Under the pieces are notes generated by a model. That model was not told the DNA's origin and ran no database searches. It saw only the letters and a list, made by a program, of their open reading frames with translations. From contig JAPDRN010000144.1 in the NCBI GenBank assembly GCA_030247855.1, forward strand, positions 19,554-83,553: a stretch of 64,000 bases of DNA, given 5' to 3'. A program made the translations under genes and the position numbers. Source of the stretch: Knufia peltigerae (lineage: Eukaryota > Ascomycota > Eurotiomycetes > Chaetothyriales > Trichomeriaceae). Positions 57,549 through 64,000 of this stretch are shown here, one piece after another. Each line of letters begins with the position of its first letter. Position 1 is the stretch's first letter.

Positions 57549-58496
57549 TCAGGTGTCTGTCGGGCGGGTCTGACGAAGGAAGTGGCCGGTCACCAGCCAC
57601 GCACCCAGCCAACCCAGCAGCAAGGTGCCGAGCAGCACCAGGCTGCCATGCAGCAGGTCCAGGCCATGCAGCACGAACGGGCTGCCGTAGCTGCGCGACA
57701 GCTCGGCCAGCGGCGCGCGCAGGGCGGCACCGGCAATGCCGATCAGGCCCAGTGCGACCGCACCGGCGCCCAGGCCATACCAGGCTCCCAGGTACAGGAA
57801 CGGGCGGCGGATGAAACCATCGCTGGCGCCGAGCAGCTGCAGCACGCCGATTTCCTCGCGGCGGGCCTGGATGTCCAGGCGCACCGTGTTGCCGACCACC
57901 AACGCGGCGCCGACGCCGAGCAGCACCGACAGCACCTGCACCAGCCGCGCGCCGAACGCGAGCCATGCATCCAAGCGCTGGCGCCACAACGCGTCATGCT
58001 GGACCAGGTCTGCCCCGGGCAGGCTTTCCAGCGCGCGCGCCAGCCGCGCATCGTCCTGTCCCTGGCCAGGAGTGATCACCAGCAGCGAGGGCAGCGGGTT
58101 GTCGTTGAGTGCGTCGATGGCTTCGCCGAGACCGGCCTGGCGCAGTTCCTCAAGGCCCTGCTCCGGCGTGCGCACGGTGACACTGGCCACGTCCGGGCGA
58201 TCACGCAGTTCACCGGCCAGGCGCAGCGCACCGGGGCCGTCGACATCGGCCTTCAGGAAGACGTTGATGTCGCGCGACTGCTGCACGCTGCCGGCAAACT
58301 GCTTGAGGTTGTCCAGCGCGATCGACAGGCCCAGCGGCAGCGCCAGGGCCAGCGCCATGACCATCACGGTCAGCAGCGTCGCCCACGGTTTGCGGCAGGC
58401 GCGGCCGAGGCTGAACACCACGCTGTGCACGTGATGCTGGAACCACACGCCCAGGCGCGACGGCGCAGCGGCTTCGGTGTTTTCGTTCTTGGCCAT
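57549..58496 (-). CDS. ftsX: Cell division protein FtsX
   Basis: A 315-aa ABC-type membrane subunit of the FtsEX complex, which activates periplasmic peptidoglycan hydrolases at the septum. It has a long cytosolic N-terminus (residues 1-35), TM1 (LLTVMVMALALALPLGLSIA), a periplasmic extracellular loop (about 55-165), then three more helices (VLSVLLGVGAALVVGNTVRL, AWYGLGAGAVALGLIGIAGA, LLGTLLLGWLGAWLVTGHFL). It directly follows ftsE, with 2 bases between them. Confidence 0.95.
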   Translation of the reverse strand: MAKNENTEAAAPSRLGVWFQHHVHSVVFSLGRACRKPWATLLTVMVMALALALPLGLSIALDNLKQFAGSVQQSRDINVFLKADVDGPGALRLAGELRDRPDVASVTVRTPEQGLEELRQAGLGEAIDALNDNPLPSLLVITPGQGQDDARLARALESLPGADLVQHDALWRQRLDAWLAFGARLVQVLSVLLGVGAALVVGNTVRLDIQARREEIGVLQLLGASDGFIRRPFLYLGAWYGLGAGAVALGLIGIAGAALRAPLAELSRSYGSPFVLHGLDLLHGSLVLLGTLLLGWLGAWLVTGHFLRQTRPTDT

Positions 58497-58498
58497 GG

Positions 58499-59185
58499 TT
58501 ACTCCGCCAGATCCTGCGGCGAGATGTCGTCCACCAGCCGGCCGTGATCGAGGATCAGCACGCGCTTGCGCATGTGGCGCAGCAGCGGCAGGTCATGACT
58601 GACCACCAGCACGCTGGTGCCGCGCGCGGGCAGCTCGGCGAACAGGGACATGATTTCCGCCGCCAGGGTCGGGTCGAGGTTGCCGGTCGGCTCGTCCGCC
58701 ACCAGCAGCTTGGGCTCGCCGACGATCGCACGGGCGATGCCGACGCGCTGCTGCTCACCAGCCGACAGCTGCGAAGGCAGCGCCTTCTCGCGGTGGCCAA
58801 GGCCCATGCGCTCGAGCACCGAACGCACGCGCTTGTTGATGTCGCCGCGGCGGGTACCGCGCAGGATCAGCGGCAGGGCCACGTTCTCGGCGATGGAACG
58901 ATCCATCAGCAGGCGGTGGTCCTGGTAGACCGCACCGACCGCGCGTCGATGCCGCGGCACATCGCCGCCGCGCACCTTCAGCAGGTTGCGCTCGTCGAAC
59001 ATCACCGCACCGCGGCTGGGCCGCTCGTCGAGGTGGATCAACTTGAGCAGGGTGCTCTTGCCCGCCCCGGAGTGACCGGTGACGAACAGCATTTCGCCCG
59101 GCGCGACCTCGAAGCTGACATCGGTCAGGGCTTCGTGGCCACCGGCGTACTGTTTGCTGACATTGTCGAAGCGCAGGACACTCAT
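58499..59185 (-). CDS. ftsE: Cell division ATP-binding protein FtsE
   Basis: A 228-aa ABC ATPase: Walker A GHSGAGKSTLLKLI, Q-loop, signature LSAGEQQRVGIARAIV (LSGGQ-like with A for G), Walker B LLVADEPTGNLDP, and H-loop VVSHDLP. It energises FtsX at the divisome. The ATG at 59185 is chosen from the family start MSVLRFDNVSKQY; the frame extends upstream. First gene of the ftsE-ftsX unit. Confidence 0.96.
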   Translation of the reverse strand: MSVLRFDNVSKQYAGGHEALTDVSFEVAPGEMLFVTGHSGAGKSTLLKLIHLDERPSRGAVMFDERNLLKVRGGDVPRHRRAVGAVYQDHRLLMDRSIAENVALPLILRGTRRGDINKRVRSVLERMGLGHREKALPSQLSAGEQQRVGIARAIVGEPKLLVADEPTGNLDPTLAAEIMSLFAELPARGTSVLVVSHDLPLLRHMRKRVLILDHGRLVDDISPQDLAE

Positions 59186-59218
59186 GCCCCGATTATGCAG
59201 GACCGGCGCGACAGATCG

Positions 59219-59298
59219 GTAGCGCCGGGCCACATGGTGGGTGCCGACCGTTGGTCGGCACACCTCAAAATGCCATCCGACCAACGGTCGGGTGCTAC
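59219..59298. repeat. SMAG-type composite palindrome, CCGACC class
   Basis: It begins GTAG at 59219 and ends CTAC at 59298. Inside are GTGCCGACC-GTT-GGTCGGCAC (59241-59261) and CCGACCAACGGTCGG, which face each other, so the whole is an inverted pair of hairpins. It lies between ftsE and the RhlB gene end. Confidence 0.75.
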
Positions 59299-59306
59299 CG
59301 CACCGA

Positions 59307-61028
59307 TCAGCTGCCGGACAGCATCCGGCGGATCTTGCGGCCGATACGGGTCAGGAACGAGTCGCCGGCATCGGCGCTGGTGCGCACCGGCTTGGCCACC
59401 ACCTGCACCGGCTTGACCGGAGCGGCACCGTTGCCGTCGCTCGCCACACCCTCGGCACCCTCGACCGGACGGCCGTGGCGACGACGACGACGCTTGCGCG
59501 GCTTGCGCTCGCCATCCACCGCACCTTCCGGCGCAGCCTCAGCGCGCGGCGGACGCGGGGCCTGCACGGCAGCGGCTTCAGCCGTCACCGCGCCTTCGAC
59601 TGCTGCGGCAGCAACCTGCTCGCCTTCCACACGCGGCTTGCGCGGGCCACGCGGACGGCGTTCGCCGCTGCGCTCGCCATCACGCCCACCACGCCCAGCG
59701 CCACTGCCGGAACGACCGCCACTACGGCCGCCGCCACGACGCTCTTCCTCGGCGGCACGCGCTTCGCGTGCTTCGCGGAAGATCTGGCCGACGCTTTCGT
59801 TCTCGTCGCCTTCCTCACCCGGTGCCGGGGCGGCACGCTCCGGGCGTGGCAGCGAGGTCAGGATCTCGCTGGTAACCGCTTCAACCGGGATCTTCTGTTC
59901 GATGTAGGCCTCGATGTCCGGCAGGCCCATCGCGTAGCGCTCGCAGGCGAAGCTGATGGCATCGCCTTCCTCGCCCAGGCGGGCGGTACGGCCGATGCGG
60001 TGCACGTAGTCTTCGGCGTCGAACGGCAGGTCGTAGTTGTAGACGTACTTGATGCCGTCGATGTGCAGGCCGCGGGCGGCCACGTCGGTCGCCACCAGGA
60101 TTTCCAGCTGGCCCTTCTGGAAGCGGTTGAGCAGGCTCTCACGCTTCTTCTGCGGCACGTCGCCGGACAGCACGCCGACGCGGTAGCCGGAACGTTCCAG
60201 CGAACGGGCCACGCGCTCGACGAATACCTTGGTGTTGACGAAGACCATGGTGCGCGCGCCTTCGCTGCGCGACAGCAGGCCCAGCAGCAGCGGGATCTTC
60301 TCTTCGTCGGCCGGGAAGTAGATGCGCTGGCGCACGCGCGCGGCGGTGATGGTCTCGGCTTCGACCACCAGCTTCTGCGGCTCGTTCATGTGCTCATAGG
60401 CCAGCTCGAGCACGCGGTGGCTCAAGGTGGCGCTGAACAGCAGGGTCTGGCGGGTGGAGCGCTCCGGCATGCGGCGCAGCAGGAAGCGGATGTCCTTGAT
60501 GAAGCCCAGGTCGAACATGCGGTCGGCTTCATCAAGCACGCAGATTTCGCAGGCGTGCAGCGACACCACCTTGTGCTGCTTTACGTAGTCGATCAGGCGG
60601 CCGGGGGTGGCGATGATCACGTCCACGCCCTGCTGCAGGATCTCGCGCTGCTTGTCGTAATCCACGCCGCCGTACACCAGGGCGAAACGCAGGCCGAGGT
60701 CGGAACCGAACTTGACCGCATCCTTGTGGATCTGGATGGCCAGTTCGCGGGTCGGGGCCAGGATCAGCGCGCGCGGATCTTCCGGCTTGCGATCGGCCAG
60801 CGCCGGGCGCGTCAGCAGGCGGTTCACGACAGCGACCAGGAAGGCCAGCGTCTTGCCGGTGCCGGTCTGGGCCTGGCCGGCGACGTCGCCACCGGGCAGC
60901 GCGACCGGCAGGGTCAGCGCCTGGATGGGCGTGCAGCGGGTGAATCCGGCTCCTTCAAGACCGGCCTGCAGGGCCGGATGCAGATCAAAGGAGGAAAAGG
61001 TCAAATCGGTCAGCGGTTTGTCGCTCAT
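59307..61028 (-). CDS. rhlB: ATP-dependent RNA helicase RhlB
   Basis: A 573-aa DEAD-box helicase. Motifs: Q (TPIQALTLPVALPG), I (AQTGTGKTLAFL, near residue 55), II DEADRMFDLGFI, III (LLFSATLS), and VI (HRIGRTARLGEEG). A basic, low-complexity C-terminal tail (about 420-573), rich in Arg, Gly and Pro/Lys, likely binds RNA and RNase E. The start at 61028 (MSDKPLTDLTFSSF) is chosen. RhlB next to trxA and rho is a common arrangement. The symbol follows that context; RhlE is an alternative. Confidence 0.9.
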   Translation of the reverse strand: MSDKPLTDLTFSSFDLHPALQAGLEGAGFTRCTPIQALTLPVALPGGDVAGQAQTGTGKTLAFLVAVVNRLLTRPALADRKPEDPRALILAPTRELAIQIHKDAVKFGSDLGLRFALVYGGVDYDKQREILQQGVDVIIATPGRLIDYVKQHKVVSLHACEICVLDEADRMFDLGFIKDIRFLLRRMPERSTRQTLLFSATLSHRVLELAYEHMNEPQKLVVEAETITAARVRQRIYFPADEEKIPLLLGLLSRSEGARTMVFVNTKVFVERVARSLERSGYRVGVLSGDVPQKKRESLLNRFQKGQLEILVATDVAARGLHIDGIKYVYNYDLPFDAEDYVHRIGRTARLGEEGDAISFACERYAMGLPDIEAYIEQKIPVEAVTSEILTSLPRPERAAPAPGEEGDENESVGQIFREAREARAAEEERRGGGRSGGRSGSGAGRGGRDGERSGERRPRGPRKPRVEGEQVAAAAVEGAVTAEAAAVQAPRPPRAEAAPEGAVDGERKPRKRRRRRHGRPVEGAEGVASDGNGAAPVKPVQVVAKPVRTSADAGDSFLTRIGRKIRRMLSGS

Positions 61029-61541
61029 GTGTCCGTCTTGGTATGGCCACGCGCCTGCGGGCGGCGGCACTGAAATCTGTCTGGGGCTCCGTCGCAAACT
61101 GCGGCCCCTGCGGCGGGTCGGGCTGGCCGGGACCCCTCGGGTCCGCGCGCCGCACAATGCCCCAGTTTACCGCACTCGGGCCGGCAAACCGGAATCAGAC
61201 GTCTCACCACTTACGGAGACAGCACTCTTCACGCCGCAGTACCGCGCTTGAACAGCGGCGCCGCCCCCCCATGGCCTATCGCGCCAGCACCCCCATTTCA
61301 GCCATGGACAGTGAAATCGGACACATACCGGGTTGCAACCCGATCACGATACGCTGGGTTCCAGCCAGCACCTGTCCCCGCCCTGCGATAGGGGTACACT
61401 GCCGGCCGTGAGCGTCCAGGCATCCCGCCGAACGCACCGTGGCAGTCCGCCGCGAGGCAACGACGAGGGTCACGCCACCGGGCATGGCCCAGTTCACCCA
61501 CCTCCGGCCTGGCCGGGTGCAATCCAAGACGAGAAACCAAG
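61029..61541. other. 513-bp gap between rhlB and trxA
   Basis: No convincing gene is visible; the ORFs present lack coding character. A -10-like TACACT at 61395-61400 precedes trxA without a clear -35. A perfect 14-bp palindrome CGGGTTGCAACCCG (61329-61342) may be a protein-binding site. The rhlB promoter on the minus strand cannot be placed. Confidence 0.5.
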
Positions 61542-61871
61542 ATGAGCGACAAGGTTGTACACGTCGGCGATGCCGACTTTGATAGCGCCGTGCTGAATTC
61601 CAAGGAACCGGTGCTGGTCGATTTCTGGGCCGAATGGTGTGGCCCCTGCAAGATGATCGCCCCGGCGCTGGACGAACTGGCCGATGCCTACCAGGGCCGC
61701 GCCAAGATCGCCAAGGTCAACGTGGACAACAACCGCGCGTTGGCCGCCAAGTACCACGTGCGTTCGATTCCCTACCTGGTCGTCTTCAAGGACGGCGAGA
61801 AGGTCGGCGAGCAGATCGGTGCCGTTGGCAAGGCCCAGCTGGCCGGCCTGCTGGACAAGGCCCTGGCCTGA
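61542..61871 (+). CDS. trxA: Thioredoxin 1
   Basis: A 109-aa cytosolic thioredoxin with the active site FWAEWCGPCKMIAPALDE near residue 33, cis-Pro in HVRSIPYLVVFKDGEKVG, and full length. It is the main protein disulfide reductant and the electron donor to DsbD, also encoded in this window. It lies between rhlB and rho, as in E. coli. Confidence 0.98.
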   Translation: MSDKVVHVGDADFDSAVLNSKEPVLVDFWAEWCGPCKMIAPALDELADAYQGRAKIAKVNVDNNRALAAKYHVRSIPYLVVFKDGEKVGEQIGAVGKAQLAGLLDKALA

Positions 61872-62101
61872 TCCTGCGGGTGACCGGCAGCCGTTTTCCA
61901 CGGCTGCCGGGCGGGCCCCCCGGGCGCCTGACTGAATACCGTATCCGGCGACCCTTGCGTGGCGCCGCGGGCCGATGATAGTGTCGGCACATCCGGCCGC
62001 GTTCGCGTGCCGCATCTTCTGGACGCAGTTTCTTCCAGACCCATTCCCAATGTTCGCCGCCCCAGCCGGGCGCTCGCACCTTCAAGCGAGGAATAACGCT
62101 C

Positions 62102-63865
62102 TTGTCCGATAACACTTCCGAAACCGGTAGCGCTGATGCGCCCGCCGAAAAGCGCGTGCGCAAAGCCCGCGTAACCAAGGCTGCCGCTCCGGCCGCCGCC
62201 GAAACCAGCGCTCCGGCGCAGCCTGCCCTGCCGCTGGCAGCCGCGCCTGAAGCGCCGGCACCGTCCGCAGCGCCTTCCGCGCCGAGCGCACCCGCCGCCG
62301 AGGCCCCTGCCAGCAGTGGCGGTGGCGAAGGTGGCGAGGGCCGCGAATCCGGCCAGGCGCGGCAGAACAACCAGGGCGGTGGCCAGAACCAGAACCCCTA
62401 CAACCAGGGTGGTCAGCAAGGCCAGCAGGGTCAGGGCAACCGCCGTGACCGTTTCCGCAACCGCCGCGACCGTGATCGCGGTGGTAGCGGTGGCGGTGGC
62501 GGCAACGGCGGTCGCTTCCGCGACGACGGCATGCCCAACGACAACGGTGAACAGCAGCCGTTCGTTCCGCGCCCCCACGCCAACGTGCCCGAAGGCTTCC
62601 CGGTCTATTCGCTGAGCGACCTCAAGCGCATGCCGGCCCAGAAGCTGCTGGATATCGCCGAGCAGCTGCAGATTTCCGAAGGCGTAGCCCGTGCCCGCAA
62701 GCAGGATGTGATCTTCGCGCTGCTGAAGGTGCTGACCCGCCACGGTGACGGCGTGGCCGCCGACGGCGTGCTGGAAATCCTGCCGGACGGCTTCGGCTTC
62801 CTGCGCGCGGCCGAAGCCAGCTACCTGGCCGGCCCGGACGATACCTACATCTCGCCCAGCCAGATCCGCCGCTTCAACCTGCGTACCGGCGACCACCTGT
62901 CCGGCCGCATCCGCTTCCCGAAGGACGGCGAGCGCTACTTCGCGCTGTCGATCGTGGACACCATCAACGGTGAGCCGCTGGAAGCGTCGAAGAACAAGGT
63001 GCTGTTCGAGAACCTGACCCCCCTGTTCCCGCGCCGCCGCTTCACCCTGGAGCGCGGCAACGGCTCCTCGGAAGACATCACTGGTCGCATCCTCGATCTG
63101 ATGGCACCGCAGGGCAAGGGCCAGCGTTCGCTCATCGTTTCCCAGCCGAAGGCCGGCAAGACGATGATGATGCAGCAGGTCGCCACGGCCATCACCACCA
63201 ACCATCCGGACGTGCACCTGATCGTGCTGCTGATCGATGAGCGCCCGGAAGAAGTGACCGAAATGCAGCGCACCGTGCGCGGCGAAGTCATCAGCTCGAC
63301 CTTCGATGAGCCGGCCGCACGCCACGTACAGGTCGCCGAAATGGTGATCGAGCGCGCCAAGCGTCTGGTCGAGCACAAGAAGGACGTAGTGATCCTGCTC
63401 GACTCGATCACCCGCCTGGCACGTGCCTACAACAACGTGGTGCCGAGCTCCGGCAAGGTGCTGACCGGTGGTGTGGACGCCAACGCCCTGCACCGTCCGA
63501 AGCGCTTCTTCGGTGCCGCACGCAACGTGGAAGAAGGCGGCAGCCTGACCATCATCGCCACCGCGCTGGTCGATACCGGCTCGAAGATGGACGAGGTGAT
63601 CTACGAAGAGTTCAAGGGCACCGGCAACAGCGAAGTGCACCTGAGCCGCCGCATCTCTGAAAAGCGCGTGTTCCCGGCCATCGACATCAACCGCTCGGGC
63701 ACCCGTCGCGAAGACCTGCTGATCGAACCGGAACTGCTGCAGAAGATCTGGATCCTGCGCAAGCTGCTGCATCCGATGGATGAAATGACGGCGATGGAAT
63801 TCCTGCTGGACAAGATGAAGAACACCAAGTCCAACGACGAGTTCTTCGGTTCGATGAAGCGCTGA
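62102..63865 (+). CDS. rho: Transcription termination factor Rho with long disordered N-terminus
   Basis: A 587-aa hexameric RNA helicase that ends transcription. Residues 1-160 form a low-complexity extension: Ala/Pro/Glu-rich, then Gly/Asn/Gln-rich (NNQGGGQNQNPYNQGGQQ) and an Arg/Asp-Arg stretch. Then come Rho_N (PVYSLSDLKRMPAQKLLDIA, about 167-205), the cold-shock RNA-binding domain, and the ATPase with P-loop SQPKAGKTMMMQQVA near 346. E. coli Rho has 419 residues. The start is a TTG at 62102 with GAGGAA upstream. A 230-base leader precedes it; no certain attenuator is seen. Confidence 0.96.
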   Translation: MSDNTSETGSADAPAEKRVRKARVTKAAAPAAAETSAPAQPALPLAAAPEAPAPSAAPSAPSAPAAEAPASSGGGEGGEGRESGQARQNNQGGGQNQNPYNQGGQQGQQGQGNRRDRFRNRRDRDRGGSGGGGGNGGRFRDDGMPNDNGEQQPFVPRPHANVPEGFPVYSLSDLKRMPAQKLLDIAEQLQISEGVARARKQDVIFALLKVLTRHGDGVAADGVLEILPDGFGFLRAAEASYLAGPDDTYISPSQIRRFNLRTGDHLSGRIRFPKDGERYFALSIVDTINGEPLEASKNKVLFENLTPLFPRRRFTLERGNGSSEDITGRILDLMAPQGKGQRSLIVSQPKAGKTMMMQQVATAITTNHPDVHLIVLLIDERPEEVTEMQRTVRGEVISSTFDEPAARHVQVAEMVIERAKRLVEHKKDVVILLDSITRLARAYNNVVPSSGKVLTGGVDANALHRPKRFFGAARNVEEGGSLTIIATALVDTGSKMDEVIYEEFKGTGNSEVHLSRRISEKRVFPAIDINRSGTRREDLLIEPELLQKIWILRKLLHPMDEMTAMEFLLDKMKNTKSNDEFFGSMKR

Positions 63866-63888
63866 TCGCGCGGCATTGATGCACTACG

Positions 63889-63917
63889 AAAAGGCCCCGC
63901 GATGCGGGGCTTTTTCT
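63889..63917 (+). terminator. Terminator after rho
   Basis: AAAAGGCCCCGC-GAT-GCGGGGCTTTTTC: an 8-bp GC stem with flanking A/T pairs and a T run, 24 bases after the rho stop. Confidence 0.92.
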
Positions 63918-63922
63918 TTGGG

Positions 63923-64000
63923 TGTGACCCGTCCTGAATTGGGTTGACACCTTTTCCCTCTGGAAAAGGAATGTTCAATGAAATCAACAATCAGGCGCAG
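63923..64000 (+). mobile_element. Possible left end of an IS3-type insertion sequence, cut by the window edge
   Basis: From TGTGACCCGTCCTGAATTGG the sequence drops in GC content and changes character. After GGAAAAGGA an ATG at 63978 opens MKSTIRR, a basic start like those of IS3-family OrfA proteins. The TG start and the position 6 bp after the rho terminator fit an element end, but only 78 bp are visible, so this is a tentative call. Confidence 0.4.

Noticed and set aside
1..64000. rRNA, tRNA, CRISPR array or prophage
   Set aside because: No such sequence was recognised; repeated palindromes lack CRISPR-like regular spacers, and no phage structural genes are present.

Overview
The window is a high-GC gammaproteobacterial chromosome segment that looks like Stenotrophomonas (S. 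maltophilia complex, Xanthomonadaceae). Three things point there: protein sequences and synteny of xanthomonad type (aroQ-accB-accC-prmA-DUF3426-fis, purH-purD, rhlB/trxA/rho); extreme G/C preference in third codon positions; and more than twenty short palindromes beginning GTAG, the SMAG repeat family of S. maltophilia. I see no rRNA, tRNA, CRISPR array or prophage. Most of the window is core genome, with small accessory pieces and one probable insertion-sequence end at the right edge.

Layout. 1-7.0 kb: a DnaA-box pair, priA, a glutathione transferase, a NYN/OST-HTH RNA-binding protein, a type II NADH dehydrogenase, SMAG arrays, an NTF2-like secreted protein and a GIY-YIG protein. 6.9-9.3 kb: a tandem glycine riboswitch ahead of a UPF0126/TRIC membrane protein, then a DAHP synthase preceded by an aromatic-rich leader peptide and attenuator. 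9.3-14.3 kb: small proteins, a MarR/AlkD-like pair with a clear operator, an LLM flavin oxidoreductase with a GST, and a LysR regulator. 14.4-16.5 kb: groES-groEL with a sigma-32 promoter and half-degenerate CIRCE. 16.8-22 kb: a secreted endonuclease I, then cutA-dsbD-tlpA-like. 22.0-22.5 kb: a 500-bp nested inverted repeat. 22.6-33.3 kb: a Fur-box PepSY/flavoreductase, a chemoreceptor, an arylamine N-acetyltransferase, a VOC pseudogene, a periplasmic-binding-type protein, LysR, DacC-like and secreted proteins. 33.3-37.3 kb: tetR with an NAD(P)H:quinone reductase, a REC-only regulator, a PEP-mutase-like enzyme and an acetamidase-like enzyme. 37.5-44.1 kb: aroQ, lprI-like, accBC, two membrane proteins, prmA, DUF3426, fis. 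44.2-50.7 kb: a seven-gene minus-strand lipid operon resembling E. coli ynbABCD, lying between fis and purH. 50.9-54.7 kb: purH, a lipoprotein, purD. 54.8-61.0 kb: rpoH, ung, a double-REC regulator, ftsEX, rhlB. 61.5-64 kb: trxA, rho and the possible IS end.

How the parts connect. rpoH (sigma-32) and a target with a sigma-32 promoter (groESL) are both here, and both carry CIRCE-like palindromes. At rpoH the palindrome covers the -10 of a good sigma-E-type promoter, suggesting that HrcA or a similar repressor gates sigma-32 synthesis. Aromatic supply is probably sensed at the DAHP synthase leader. Glycine is sensed ahead of the UPF0126 membrane protein. The ynb-like operon encodes nearly a full phospholipid head-group pathway (acyltransferase, CDP-DAG synthase, CDP-alcohol phosphatidyltransferase, PAP2 plus dual-specificity phosphatase, hydrolase-methyltransferase) with no assigned product; it is the best candidate for an undescribed system.
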